This document shows, piece after piece, positions 35,843 to 44,263 of a stretch of DNA of 64,000 nucleotides. A program made the position numbers and the translations under genes. The DNA is from Arthrobacter sp. 24S4-2 (lineage in GTDB: Bacteria > Actinomycetota > Actinomycetes > Actinomycetales > Micrococcaceae). Position 1 is the first letter of the stretch. Each line of letters starts with the position of its first letter. The notes under the pieces were generated by a model, which searched no databases, was not told the origin of the DNA, and was given only the letters and a program-made list of their open reading frames with translations. Where the stretch lies: the NCBI RefSeq assembly GCF_005280255.1, contig NZ_CP040018.1, forward strand, positions 3,038,001 through 3,102,000. The letters are read 5' to 3'.

Positions 35843-35924
35843 TGCGCGGAGGGGACTTGAACCCCCACCCCCTTTCGAGGACTAGCACCTCAAGCTAGCG
35901 CGTCTGCCATTCCGCCACCCGCGC
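35843..35924 (-). tRNA. tRNA-Leu (anticodon GAG)
   Basis: 82-nt tRNA on the minus strand. Acceptor GCGCGGG (35918-35924) pairs with TCCGCGC (35844-35850), with a G-U last pair; the anticodon stem CTAGC/GCTAG encloses loop TTGAGGT, giving GAG, which reads CUC and CUU Leu codons. A long variable arm (class II) with GGGGTTCAAGTCCCC-type T-arm is visible. The CCA end is not encoded. A strong terminator follows. Confidence 0.95.
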
Positions 35925-36089
35925 AGGTGGAAATTCGGAGATCGTTTCCGCCTTTCAGCGTTTTGGATTTCTCCGAAGCAGCGAGAAAGACTCTAGCACG
36001 ACTTTTCCGGAAACAAATAATCGGGGCCCGAGGGGGAGGTGTGGGTAGGCTGAAGCCAGCACGCGAGCCGCCGCCATGAGGAGTGAAAC

Positions 36090-37394
36090 ATGACTGAAGT
36101 ACGCCCCGAGGATGAAGTTGTCAGGATCTGCCAGGAACTCATCAGAATTGACACTTCGAACTATGGGGACGGCTCCGGCCCCGGGGAGCGCGCGGCTGCC
36201 GAGTACACCGCAGGACTCATCACCGAGGTGGGGCTGGAAGCGGAGATCTTCGAATCGGCACCGGGCCGCGCCAATGTGGTGACCCGCATTGCTGGCGAGG
36301 ACCCCTCGGCCAGCGCGCTGGTGGTTCACGGACACCTGGACGTCGTGCCCGCGCTCAGGGATCAGTGGTCGGTCGATCCGTTCGGTGCCGAACTCAAGGA
36401 CGGCATGATCTGGGGCCGGGGAGCCGTAGACATGAAGGACATGGATGCCATGATCCTCTCCGTGATGCGCAGCTTTGCCCGTACCGGACGCAAACCCAAA
36501 CGTGACCTGATCTTTGCGTTCTTTGCCGATGAGGAGGCCGGCGGCACTTACGGAGCCCGTTACGCCGTCGAGAACCGGCGGGAACTCTTCGAGGGCGCCA
36601 CGGAGGCAATATCCGAGGTGGGCGGCTTTTCCGCGACCATCGGCGGCCAGCGCACCTACCTGCTGCAGACCGCGGAGAAAGGCCTGTCCTGGCTCCGGCT
36701 GGTGGCCCACGGCCGCGCAGGCCACGGATCACAGATCAACACGGACAACGCCGTCACGCGCCTTGCCAGCGCCGTCTCCCGCATCGGTGAGTACCGGTGG
36801 CCGGTCGAACTGACACCCACCACCCGGCAGTTCCTCGACGGCGTGACGGAACTCACAGGCGTTGAGTTCGACCCGGACGATCCGGACAAACTCCTGAAGG
36901 AACTGGGCACCGTGGCACGGTTCGTGGGCGCCACCCTCCAGAACACCACAAACCCGACGCTCCTTAAAGGCGGCTACAAGCACAACGTCATCCCCGAGTC
37001 GGCTGAGGCCCTCGTGGATTGCCGGACGCTTCCCGGCCAGGAGCAGCAGGTCCTGGAGATCGTCAAGGAACTGGCCGGCAACGGAGTAGAGGTCTCGTAC
37101 GTCCACAATGACGTGTCGCTTGAGGTGCCGTTCGCAGGCAACCTGGTGGATTCGATGATTGATGCGCTGCACACCGAGGACCCGGGCGCCAAGGTCCTCC
37201 CCTACACGCTGTCCGGCGGTACTGACAACAAGTCGCTGAGCAGGCTGGGGATCACCGGTTACGGCTTCGCGCCGCTCCAGCTCCCGGATGAACTCGACTT
37301 CACCGGCATGTTCCACGGGGTGGACGAGCGTGTACCGGCTGACTCCCTCAAGTTCGGCGCGAGGGTGCTTGACAGGCTGCTGACCAACTACTGA
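36090..37394 (+). CDS. M20-family metallopeptidase (dipeptidase-like)
   Basis: 434-aa zinc peptidase. Metal ligands are visible: LVVHGHLDVVPA (His, Asp), WGRGAVDMKDMDA (bridging Asp) and FADEEAGGTYG (Glu pair), with RAGHGSQINTDNAV in the dimer domain and FHGVDERVPADS (His) at the end. It may cut dipeptides or remove acyl groups; substrate not predictable. Start ATG at 36090 with GGAGTG upstream. It is followed by an acyl-CoA dehydrogenase 36 bp downstream. Confidence 0.93.
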   Translation: MTEVRPEDEVVRICQELIRIDTSNYGDGSGPGERAAAEYTAGLITEVGLEAEIFESAPGRANVVTRIAGEDPSASALVVHGHLDVVPALRDQWSVDPFGAELKDGMIWGRGAVDMKDMDAMILSVMRSFARTGRKPKRDLIFAFFADEEAGGTYGARYAVENRRELFEGATEAISEVGGFSATIGGQRTYLLQTAEKGLSWLRLVAHGRAGHGSQINTDNAVTRLASAVSRIGEYRWPVELTPTTRQFLDGVTELTGVEFDPDDPDKLLKELGTVARFVGATLQNTTNPTLLKGGYKHNVIPESAEALVDCRTLPGQEQQVLEIVKELAGNGVEVSYVHNDVSLEVPFAGNLVDSMIDALHTEDPGAKVLPYTLSGGTDNKSLSRLGITGYGFAPLQLPDELDFTGMFHGVDERVPADSLKFGARVLDRLLTNY

Positions 37395-37430
37395 TCCGTC
37401 GCATTCGCCGACGCCCACGAAAGCCAGACC

Positions 37431-38593
37431 ATGACACCGGAACAGATCCTCGCCGATGCCCTCCTGGAACGCATCCGCGGCCGTGCCGGCCGCTACGACC
37501 AGGAGAACGGGTTCTTCGCCGAAGACCTGGAGGAACTCGCCGCGGCGGGGTACCTCAAGATCTTCGTGCCGGAGTCCGACGGCGGACTGGGGCTGGGTCT
37601 TGCGGCGGCAGCGCAGCTGCAGAGAAGGCTGGCGACGGCGGCCCCGGCCACCGCCTTGGCGATCAACATGCATCTGGTGTGGACCGGCGTCGCGCATGTC
37701 CTGGCTGCCCGTGGCGATGATTCGCTCGGCTTTGTTCTCCGGGAGGCCGCGGAGGGGGAGATTTTCGCGTTCGGAAACTCGGAAGCCGGCAACGACTCGG
37801 TGCTTTTTGATTCACGGACCGTTGCAACACCCCACGCTGACGGCAGTTACAGCTTCACCGGCCGGAAGATCTTCACCAGCCTGTCGCCGGCATGGACCAG
37901 GCTGGGCATCTTCGGCAAGGACGGCTCGGCCAGGGAGGGAGAGGGTGAACTGGTTCACGGGTTCATCACCCGCGACACTCCCGGCTACGAAATCCTCGAC
38001 GACTGGAACACCCTCGGCATGCGGGCGAGCCAGTCAAACACCACAGTGCTGGCGGATGCCAGAGTGGCCCCCGACCGGATCTTCCGGAAACTGCCGGTGG
38101 GCCCGAACGCGGACCCGCTGATCTTCGCGATCTTCGCCTGCTTCGAGACCCTGCTGGCCGGCGTCTACACCGGCCTCGGCGAGCGGGCGCTGGAACTCGG
38201 CGTGGAGGCGGTCAAGCGCCGGACATCCTTCAAGAATGATGGACGCAGCTACGCGCAGGACCCCGACATCCGCTGGAAGGTGGCCGAGGCCGCCATGGCC
38301 ATGGACGCCCTCTACCCCAGCTCGCCGAGCTGTCACGTGACGTTGACAGGCTGGTGGATCACGGCAGCCAGTGGTTCCCCAGGTTAGTGGGCCTCAAAGT
38401 CCGGGCCACCGAGACGGCGCGAACCGTTGTTGACCTGGCGATCAGGGTATCCGGCGGCTCCAGCTACTTCCGGGGATCCGAGCTGGAACGGCTCTACCGC
38501 GATGTGCTCGCCGGGATGTTCCACCCCTCGAACGACGAGTCGGCGCATAATACAGTGGCAAACGCCTGGCTGGGGCCCCTGGAGACACCGTAA
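37431..38593 (+). pseudogene. Acyl-CoA dehydrogenase-family protein, broken by one frameshift
   Basis: About 387 aa when joined. The first frame starts at the ATG at 37431 and carries the N-terminal helical domain and FAFGNSEAGNDSVLF, FTGRKIFTSLSPAWT, and MRASQSNTTVLADARV; it goes off after MAMDALYP. The second frame continues LAELSRDVDRLVDHGSQWF, then RATETARTVVDLAIRVSGGS and YRDVLAGMFHPSND. One extra C in the run at 38315-38318 gives YPQLAELS and restores the frame. The family includes dehydrogenases and flavin monooxygenases, so the reaction is open. The break has the same form as the other three. Confidence 0.85.
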
Positions 38594-38610
38594 TCCGCAG
38601 CGCCGTCTTA

Positions 38611-38708
38611 CTAAACGGTCCGCTGGAACCTGCCGTTCTAAACGGTCCGCTGGAGCCTGCCGTTCTAAACGGTCCGCTGGAGCCTGCCGTTCTAAACGGT
38701 CCGCTGGA
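38611..38708. repeat. 27-bp tandem repeat spanning the DUF5703 gene stop codon
   Basis: Three full copies (38611-38637, 38638-38664, 38665-38691) plus a partial fourth (38692-38708) of a 27-bp unit, nearly identical (one G/A change). The unit starts with CTAAACGGTCCGCTGG. The period is 9 codons, and each unit carries the minus-strand QRT-V-stop end of the DUF5703 gene in frame. Confidence 0.9.
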
Positions 38709-38925
38709 CCTGGATGACCTTGCGGCGCAGCCAGAACCGTCTGCCCCCGCCCACGTAAAGCCGGCTGCGCTCGAGCTCCCACTTGCCGTACTCGGAGTGT
38801 TCAACGAGGCGTCGGCGCGCCTCCGGCAGCGAATCCTCAGGACCGACCGTCAGTACCAGATACTCGTACTGCCTCACATAGTCCCGCTCCCGCTGGACTG
38901 AACTGCTCAGAAAATGTTCTTTCAT
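38692..38925 (-). CDS. DUF5703-like small protein
   Basis: 77-aa protein, MKEHFLSSSVQRERDYVRQY at its start and RRLVEHSEYGKWELERSRLY in the middle, ending RRKVIQVQRTV. Resembles DUF5703, a small actinobacterial family of unknown function. Start ATG at 38925 with GGAGAG upstream. The 3' end is duplicated in a tandem repeat, with three further in-frame stop copies beyond the first. Divergent from the 86-aa acidic protein gene. Long frames upstream are not similar. Confidence 0.75.
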   Translation of the reverse strand: MKEHFLSSSVQRERDYVRQYEYLVLTVGPEDSLPEARRRLVEHSEYGKWELERSRLYVGGGRRFWLRRKVIQVQRTV

Positions 38926-38964
38926 TGCTCTCCATTTTCGTCCATTTCCGACTAACGTGAAGTC

Positions 38965-39225
38965 ATGAGCATCGATCCGCGTGTCGCGCTTCAGTCCCTG
39001 ACCACAGCCCTTGAAGAACACCTGATCGCAGCCTCCGCACGGCGGGGCGATGGAGACCCAACGGTCGAAGCGGCGTTCTTTGCCGTAGCTGATGCCTTCG
39101 AAGTCTATGACGACTCACTCTATGAGGCCTATGGCGAGGTGACGCCGCTGGAGGTCATAGATGACGTGGATGACGACGAAGATGATGCCGAAGACGACGA
39201 GGACCTGGAAATCGTCCAGGAGTGA
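38965..39225 (+). CDS. Small acidic hypothetical protein
   Basis: 86 aa: helical N-terminus (MSIDPRVALQSLTTALEEHL) and a very acidic Asp/Glu C-terminus (DDVDDDEDDAEDDEDLEIVQ). No function assigned; similar acidic-tailed small proteins are found in related actinobacteria. The ATG at 38965 gives the expected start. It is divergent from the DUF5703 gene with 39 bp between starts. Confidence 0.7.
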   Translation: MSIDPRVALQSLTTALEEHLIAASARRGDGDPTVEAAFFAVADAFEVYDDSLYEAYGEVTPLEVIDDVDDDEDDAEDDEDLEIVQE

Positions 39226-39268
39226 GAACGCCGTGCCCTGGGCGTGACAACGGCGTTTGCCTGACAGG

Positions 39269-40204
39269 CTAGTCGACAGCCGAAACGTCCTCGAGTGCCC
39301 GGGCGATCTCGGCAGGTACCGGGGCCAGCTGTGAATCCAGAATCTCTTTGAGCTGCACCGGGGACCTGGCACCCACTATTGCGGTGGCCACACCGTGCTG
39401 GGCCAGGAGCCAGCTCAACGAAACGTCAATCGCCGACCGGCCAAGACCGCGCGCGGCCATGGCAACTGCTTCCACGATCCTCGATGCAGGCTGCTCGAGG
39501 TACGGCTCCACATAGCTTGCCAGCCGCTTCTGCGCCGCACGCGAGTCCGCCGGAATGTGTCCGCGGTACTTGCCGCTCAGCACCCCTCGCCCGAGGGGCG
39601 CCCAGGCAAGGAGCCCAAGTCCGGCGTCTTCGATGGCCGGAATGAGCTCGGCTTCAGGCTTCCGCTGCAGCAGGGAGTATTCCGACTGGCTCGCGACGAG
39701 CGGGAACCCTGCCACCGCCGCAGCCTTGGCCGTCTGCCAGCCGGTGAAATTCGACACGCCTGCATAGCGTGCCCGGCCGGTGCGGACGGCAAATTCAAGG
39801 GCAGACAGGGTCTCCTCCAGGGGGACGTTCGCATCCCAGGCTTGGGCAAACCAGATGTCGACGTAATCCGTACCAAGCCGGGCAAGGCTGGCGTCGAGGC
39901 CGGACAGCATGCCGTTGCGGGAGGTGTCGACGCTCCGCCGGCCGTCCGACGTCGAGATACCCGCTTTGGTGGAGATCACCACTTCGGCGCGGGAGACGAC
40001 GTCGCCCAGCATGGATCCCAACAGCGCCTCCGCCTGGCCGTCTGCGTAAGACGCGGCGGTATCGATCAGGGTTCCGCCGGCGTCCACGAAGGTGCGCAGC
40101 AGCTCGGAGGCATCCTGCTCATCGGTCTCGCGTGCCCAGGACATGGTGCCAAGGGATAGCGAGGACACACGCAACCCACTGTTGCCGACATAACGCTGCT
40201 GCAT
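39269..40204 (-). CDS. Aldo/keto reductase
   Basis: 311-aa NADPH-dependent oxidoreductase. Seen: LSLGTMSWARETDEQDASEL, Asp/Tyr of the active site in LIDTAASYADGQAEALLG, Lys in VISTKAGIS, and VSNFTGWQTAKAAA near the middle, with SWLLAQHGVATAIVGARSP at the end. The usual active-site His appears as Gln in YVDIWFAQAWD, so the catalytic mechanism may differ, or the family subgroup tolerates this. Start ATG at 40204. Divergent from uppP. Confidence 0.88.
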   Translation of the reverse strand: MQQRYVGNSGLRVSSLSLGTMSWARETDEQDASELLRTFVDAGGTLIDTAASYADGQAEALLGSMLGDVVSRAEVVISTKAGISTSDGRRSVDTSRNGMLSGLDASLARLGTDYVDIWFAQAWDANVPLEETLSALEFAVRTGRARYAGVSNFTGWQTAKAAAVAGFPLVASQSEYSLLQRKPEAELIPAIEDAGLGLLAWAPLGRGVLSGKYRGHIPADSRAAQKRLASYVEPYLEQPASRIVEAVAMAARGLGRSAIDVSLSWLLAQHGVATAIVGARSPVQLKEILDSQLAPVPAEIARALEDVSAVD

Positions 40205-40256
40205 AGCTGTTAGCTTACGGGGATTACACAGGGTTCATGACGTAGGGTCTATAAAC

Positions 40257-41090
40257 GTGAACTGGTTTGAAGCGGCCCTGCTGGGTCTTGTACAGGGGCT
40301 GACCGAATTCCTCCCGATTTCCTCAAGCGCCCACCTGCGCATCGTGGGCTCCTTCCTGCCAAACGCGGCGGACCCGGGGGCAGCGTTTACGGCCATCACC
40401 CAGTTGGGGACCGAGACGGCAGTGATCATCTACTTCTGGCGGGACATCGTCCGCATCATCAAGGCTTGGTTCGGTACGCTGACCCGTCGCGTGCCGATGA
40501 ACGACCCTGACGCGCGGATGGGCTGGCTGGTGATCCTGGGTAGCCTCCCCATCATCGTCCTCGGACTGATCTTCCAGGACCAGATCGAGTCCGTGCTGCG
40601 CAGCCTCTGGATCGTGGCCACCATGCTGATCGTCTTCGGCCTGATCCTTGCCGTGGCCGATGCGGTGGGCTGCCAGCAGCGTGACCTTGACCACCTGACC
40701 TATAAGCACGGCATCCTGTACGGGCTGGCCCAGGCCTTGGCCCTTATTCCCGGTGTGTCACGCTCCGGGGGAACCATCACCGCCGGGCTCCTGATGGGGT
40801 ACACCCGCGAAGCCGCAGCCCGCTATTCCTTCCTCCTGGCCATTCCGGCCGTGTTCGGCAGCGGTCTCTACCAGCTGTACAAAGTGGTCTCCAAGGAAGG
40901 GATCACGGGCCCGTTCGGCTTGCCGGAGACGGCCCTGGCCACGGTGATCGCCCTGGTTGTCGGCTACGTCATCATCGGCTGGTTCCTGAAGTTCGTCTCC
41001 ACCCGGAGCTACCGGCTGTTTGTCTGGTACCGCATCTTCCTTGGACTGGCGCTGTATTTGCTGCTCGGTTTCAATGTCATCAGCGCCTAG
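40257..41090 (+). CDS. uppP: Undecaprenyl-diphosphatase
   Basis: 277-aa integral membrane phosphatase that recycles undecaprenyl diphosphate for cell-wall synthesis. Hallmarks: ALLGLVQGLTEFLPISSSAH (with the Glu-rich active site), ALALIPGVSRSGGTITAGLL (Ser-Arg active site) and AAARYSFLLAIPAVFGSG, with about eight membrane segments. Start GTG at 40257 after TAGGGT. mshC follows 15 bp later, likely co-transcribed. Confidence 0.95.
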   Translation: MNWFEAALLGLVQGLTEFLPISSSAHLRIVGSFLPNAADPGAAFTAITQLGTETAVIIYFWRDIVRIIKAWFGTLTRRVPMNDPDARMGWLVILGSLPIIVLGLIFQDQIESVLRSLWIVATMLIVFGLILAVADAVGCQQRDLDHLTYKHGILYGLAQALALIPGVSRSGGTITAGLLMGYTREAAARYSFLLAIPAVFGSGLYQLYKVVSKEGITGPFGLPETALATVIALVVGYVIIGWFLKFVSTRSYRLFVWYRIFLGLALYLLLGFNVISA

Positions 41091-41105
41091 CACTAGGCTT
41101 GGCCT

Positions 41106-42383
41106 GTGAAATCCTGGATCTCCCGCCCTGTCCCTCAGCTCCCGGGCCGCATGCCCGCCGTTCGGATTTTCGACTCCGCCAAGGCGGCCTACAGCACCCT
41201 TGAGGCCACGGGCGAACAGTCCCTCTATGTCTGCGGCATCACCCCCTACGACGCCACCCACATGGGCCACGCGGCCAGCTATGTAGCGTTCGACCTGCTG
41301 AACCGCGCCTGGCGGGATGGCGGCCAACGTGTTGCCTATGTCCAGAACGTGACCGACGTCGATGACCCCCTCCTCGAGCGGGCAACCGCCACAGGAGTGG
41401 ACTGGCGCGAGCTGGCGGCCAGCCAGATCGAGCTCTTCCAGACCGACATGGAAGCCCTTAACGTCCTGGCCCCCGACCATTACGTCGGCGCGGTCGAATC
41501 CGTCCCGGACATTGTTCCGGCCATTGAGCGGCTGCTCGATCTCGGCCTTGCGTACCGGGTCGCCGGTGCTGCCGGGGAACCCGACGGCGACGTTTATTAC
41601 GACGTCGAAGCCGCCAGCAAACGGTCGGCCGATGCCGGCGCGTGGACGCTGGGATCCGTTTCCGGGCTCTCGGAGACCGAAATGCTGGAACTCTTCGCGG
41701 AGCGCGGCGGAGACCCCGGACGGAGCGGCAAGCGCCAGGCCCTGGATCCGCTCCTCTGGCGCATGGCCCGCGACGGCGAGCCCAGCTGGCCCGGCGGGGA
41801 ACTGGGGGAGGGCCGGCCCGGCTGGCACATCGAGTGCACGGTGATCGCCCAGAAGTACCTGCCCGCACCGTTCACGGTCCAGGGCGGTGGATCCGACCTC
41901 GCCTTCCCGCACCACGAGATGGGTGCCGGGCATGCGTATTCGTTGACCGGTGTTCCCCTGGCCCGCCACTTCGCCCACGCCGGAATGGTGGGCCTCGACG
42001 GCGAAAAAATGAGCAAATCCAAGGGCAACCTGGTGCTCGTGTCCAAACTTCGGGCCGCCGGCGAAGAGCCCGCTGCCATCCGGCTTGCCATCCTCGCCCA
42101 CCACTACCGCAGTGACTGGTCCTGGACCGAGGAAGGCTTCGCCGAGGCCAAGGCCAGGCTGGAAACCTGGCGCAGGGCCCTGTCTGCGGCCCAGGAAGGA
42201 TCGGCGGCAGAACTCGTGGCGGAGATGCGGACCGAACTGTCGAACGATCTCAATGCCCCCGGCGCCCTCGCAGCCGTGGACCGCTGGGCCGCGAACTCCC
42301 TGAAGCAGCCGGAAGCCGGATCCGCGATGGACCAGGCGCTGGTCAGCGACGCCGTCAACTCCCTGCTCGGCGTCGAACTCTAA
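41106..42383 (+). CDS. mshC: Mycothiol ligase (cysteine:GlcN-Ins ligase)
   Basis: 425-aa class I tRNA-synthetase-like enzyme that joins cysteine to GlcN-inositol to make the mycothiol precursor, the main thiol of actinobacteria. Seen: YVCGITPYDATHMGHAASYV (zinc Cys and HIGH-type motif), FPHHEMGAGHAY, and the KMSKS motif in DGEKMSKSKGN. Distinguished from cysteinyl-tRNA synthetase by the short C-terminus and the WTEEGF/ARLETWR tail. Start GTG at 41106. A terminator follows. Confidence 0.95.
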   Translation: MKSWISRPVPQLPGRMPAVRIFDSAKAAYSTLEATGEQSLYVCGITPYDATHMGHAASYVAFDLLNRAWRDGGQRVAYVQNVTDVDDPLLERATATGVDWRELAASQIELFQTDMEALNVLAPDHYVGAVESVPDIVPAIERLLDLGLAYRVAGAAGEPDGDVYYDVEAASKRSADAGAWTLGSVSGLSETEMLELFAERGGDPGRSGKRQALDPLLWRMARDGEPSWPGGELGEGRPGWHIECTVIAQKYLPAPFTVQGGGSDLAFPHHEMGAGHAYSLTGVPLARHFAHAGMVGLDGEKMSKSKGNLVLVSKLRAAGEEPAAIRLAILAHHYRSDWSWTEEGFAEAKARLETWRRALSAAQEGSAAELVAEMRTELSNDLNAPGALAAVDRWAANSLKQPEAGSAMDQALVSDAVNSLLGVEL

Positions 42384-42392
42384 CTTTTTTGC

Positions 42393-42439
42393 AACAAGCT
42401 CGGGTATCCGGCGAAGATCGCCGGACACCCGAACTTGTT
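42393..42439. terminator. Two-way terminator between mshC and PAC2
   Basis: Imperfect 22-bp arms (42393-42414 and 42418-42439), two mismatches, 3-nt loop. Convergent genes on both sides; no clear T-run past the stem. Confidence 0.75.
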
Positions 42440-42455
42440 GGGCACTGCACGCGCC

Positions 42456-43361
42456 CTACTGTTTGTCCTTGCCGCGGCGCTTAAGGTATCGCTCGAACTC
42501 GCGGGCGATGGACTCGCCGCTCGCCTCAGGCAGGTCGGCCGTGTCCTTCGCTTCCTCCAGCTGCCGGACATAGGCGGCAATCTCGGGATCCTCGGTGGCC
42601 AACTCATCCACCCCGCGTTCCCAGGCATCCGCCTCTTCGGCCAGTTCGTGCGTGTCCAACGGCACCTGGAGCAGCTCCTCGATCTTGTGCAGCAGGGCCA
42701 GCTGGGCTTTCGGTGAAGGAGCCTGGGCAACATAGTGCGGAACAGCTGCCCAGAGCGATACTGTCGGCAGCCCCGCCAGCAGCGCCACCTCCGAAAGCAC
42801 TCCGACGATCCCCACCGGTCCTTCATACTGCGAGGCTTCAAGGTTCATACGTTCCCGCAACGCGCCGTCGTCCGTGGAGGTGCTGACGGGGATGGGCCGG
42901 CTGTGCGGAACGTCCGCGAGCAGTGCACCCACGAGGATGACGTAATCCACATGCAGTGCCTCAGCATGGACCAGCAGCTCTGCCGTGTAGGCCCGCCACT
43001 TATAGGACGGCTCCGTGCCCTGGACAAAAATCACATCGACATTCGCGTCGGGGGCGCTTGCCTTGTAGATCCGGGTGGACGGCCACTTGATCTTGCGTTC
43101 CCCGGTCGACGTCCGGCGGATAGTGGGCCTGGTGAACTGGAAATCGTAGTATTCGTCGGCGTCAATTGAGGCCACCTTCTTGCCGCCCCAAAGTTTGTTC
43201 AGGTAGCGAAGGGCGTCGCTTGCGGCTTCCCCGGCATCGTTCCAGCCTTCAAATGCGGCCAGCATCACGGTGATGCGCTGACCATCAGGCACGGGCTGCA
43301 ACAGCCGTTCCGGCTCGGGCGTGGCACCCGGTTCAGTGGTGTCTCCCTCGAAGCTATTCAT
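42456..43361 (-). CDS. PAC2-family protein
   Basis: 301-aa protein of the PAC2 family, named after a proteasome-assembly chaperone; bacterial members have no fixed role. Seen: VMLAAFEGWNDAGEAASDAL, VDVIFVQGTEPSYKWRAYT, and VDYVILVGALLADVPHSRPI with VPHYVAQAPSPKAQLAL in the middle. The C-terminal 60 residues are acidic. It is divergent from a HAD phosphatase and 3.3 kb from the proteasome locus, so a link to it is only suggestive. ATG at 43361. Confidence 0.85.
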   Translation of the reverse strand: MNSFEGDTTEPGATPEPERLLQPVPDGQRITVMLAAFEGWNDAGEAASDALRYLNKLWGGKKVASIDADEYYDFQFTRPTIRRTSTGERKIKWPSTRIYKASAPDANVDVIFVQGTEPSYKWRAYTAELLVHAEALHVDYVILVGALLADVPHSRPIPVSTSTDDGALRERMNLEASQYEGPVGIVGVLSEVALLAGLPTVSLWAAVPHYVAQAPSPKAQLALLHKIEELLQVPLDTHELAEEADAWERGVDELATEDPEIAAYVRQLEEAKDTADLPEASGESIAREFERYLKRRGKDKQ

Positions 43362-43513
43362 TTCTTCACCCTACGTCCAAGAGGCCGCCGGGTGCATGAA
43401 ATGAAGGGCTACTAATCTCCGCCGTGCCGCAGCAGCAGTGGGTATCCTGCAGGATATTCGCCGAGGGCTTACTGCGCGGCAGCAGGCGAATGCCGCACCG
43501 TAGACTTGGACCT

Positions 43514-44263
43514 ATGCGATCCTCAGCCTCCCAGCCACTTCTTAAAGCCGCGTTATGGGACATGGATGGCACCATCGTCGACACCGAACCGTACTGGATC
43601 GAAGCCGAGCATGTGCTCGTCGCGGCCCATGGCGGAGAGTGGTCGCATGCCCAGGCCATGCAGCTCGTTGGGCAGTCCCTGGTTTTCTCCGCAGGCATCC
43701 TCCAGGACGCCGGGGTGAAGCTTGAAAAACGCGAAATCATCGACACACTGACGGCCCAGGTCATCAGCAGGGTCCGCACGTCCGTGCCGTGGCGGCCGGG
43801 TGCGCGTGAATTGCTGGACCAGCTCCACGAGTCAGGTGTCCGCTGCGCCCTGGTGACGATGTCCGAGGGACCGCTCGCGCGCGAGGTCGTGGCGAGCCTG
43901 CCCAAGCCCTACTTTGAATTCCTGGTGACGGGGGACACCGTCACCAACGGCAAGCCGCACCCCGAGGCATACCTGAAGGCTGTCGAGCTTTTGAGGCAAC
44001 AGGATCCGGACCTCACGATCGACGAATGCGTTGCGCTGGAAGACTCGGCCCCGGGCGTGGCCGCTGCGATGGCGTCAGGCGTTGTGACGGTGGCTATTCC
44101 GCACATCGTCCCGCTGCCCGCGGATCCCGCCCGGGCCACCTGGCATTCCCTCGAAGGACGCACCGTGGCAGACCTCCAGGAGCTGGTCACCCGAGGCAAC
44201 GAATTCCCGGCCGGGGATATCGGCCTTGAAGACGCCGCAGTGGGGAGCCACGGCCTTGACTGA
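43514..44263 (+). CDS. HAD-superfamily phosphatase
   Basis: 249-aa HAD hydrolase, probably a small-molecule phosphatase of the beta-phosphoglucomutase-like group. Motif I DMDGTIVDTEPYW (nucleophile Asp), motif II LVTMSEGPL (Thr/Ser), motif III Lys in NGKPHPEAYLKA, and motif IV ALEDSAPGVAAAMASG (acidic pair). Start ATG at 43514; the longer frame upstream is not similar. It overlaps the site-2 protease gene by 8 nt. Confidence 0.9.
   Translation: MRSSASQPLLKAALWDMDGTIVDTEPYWIEAEHVLVAAHGGEWSHAQAMQLVGQSLVFSAGILQDAGVKLEKREIIDTLTAQVISRVRTSVPWRPGARELLDQLHESGVRCALVTMSEGPLAREVVASLPKPYFEFLVTGDTVTNGKPHPEAYLKAVELLRQQDPDLTIDECVALEDSAPGVAAAMASGVVTVAIPHIVPLPADPARATWHSLEGRTVADLQELVTRGNEFPAGDIGLEDAAVGSHGLD

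Noticed and set aside
38611..38708. CRISPR array at the 27-bp repeats
   Set aside because: The units are directly joined with no unique spacers, and no cas genes are present.
40758..42428. A 556-aa minus-strand frame opposite uppP and mshC
   Set aside because: Overlaps two clear genes with family motifs; composition is typical of a shadow frame.
42456..43361. PAC2 gene as part of the proteasome operon
   Set aside because: It lies 3.3 kb away on the other strand, and bacterial PAC2 proteins are not shown to assemble proteasomes.
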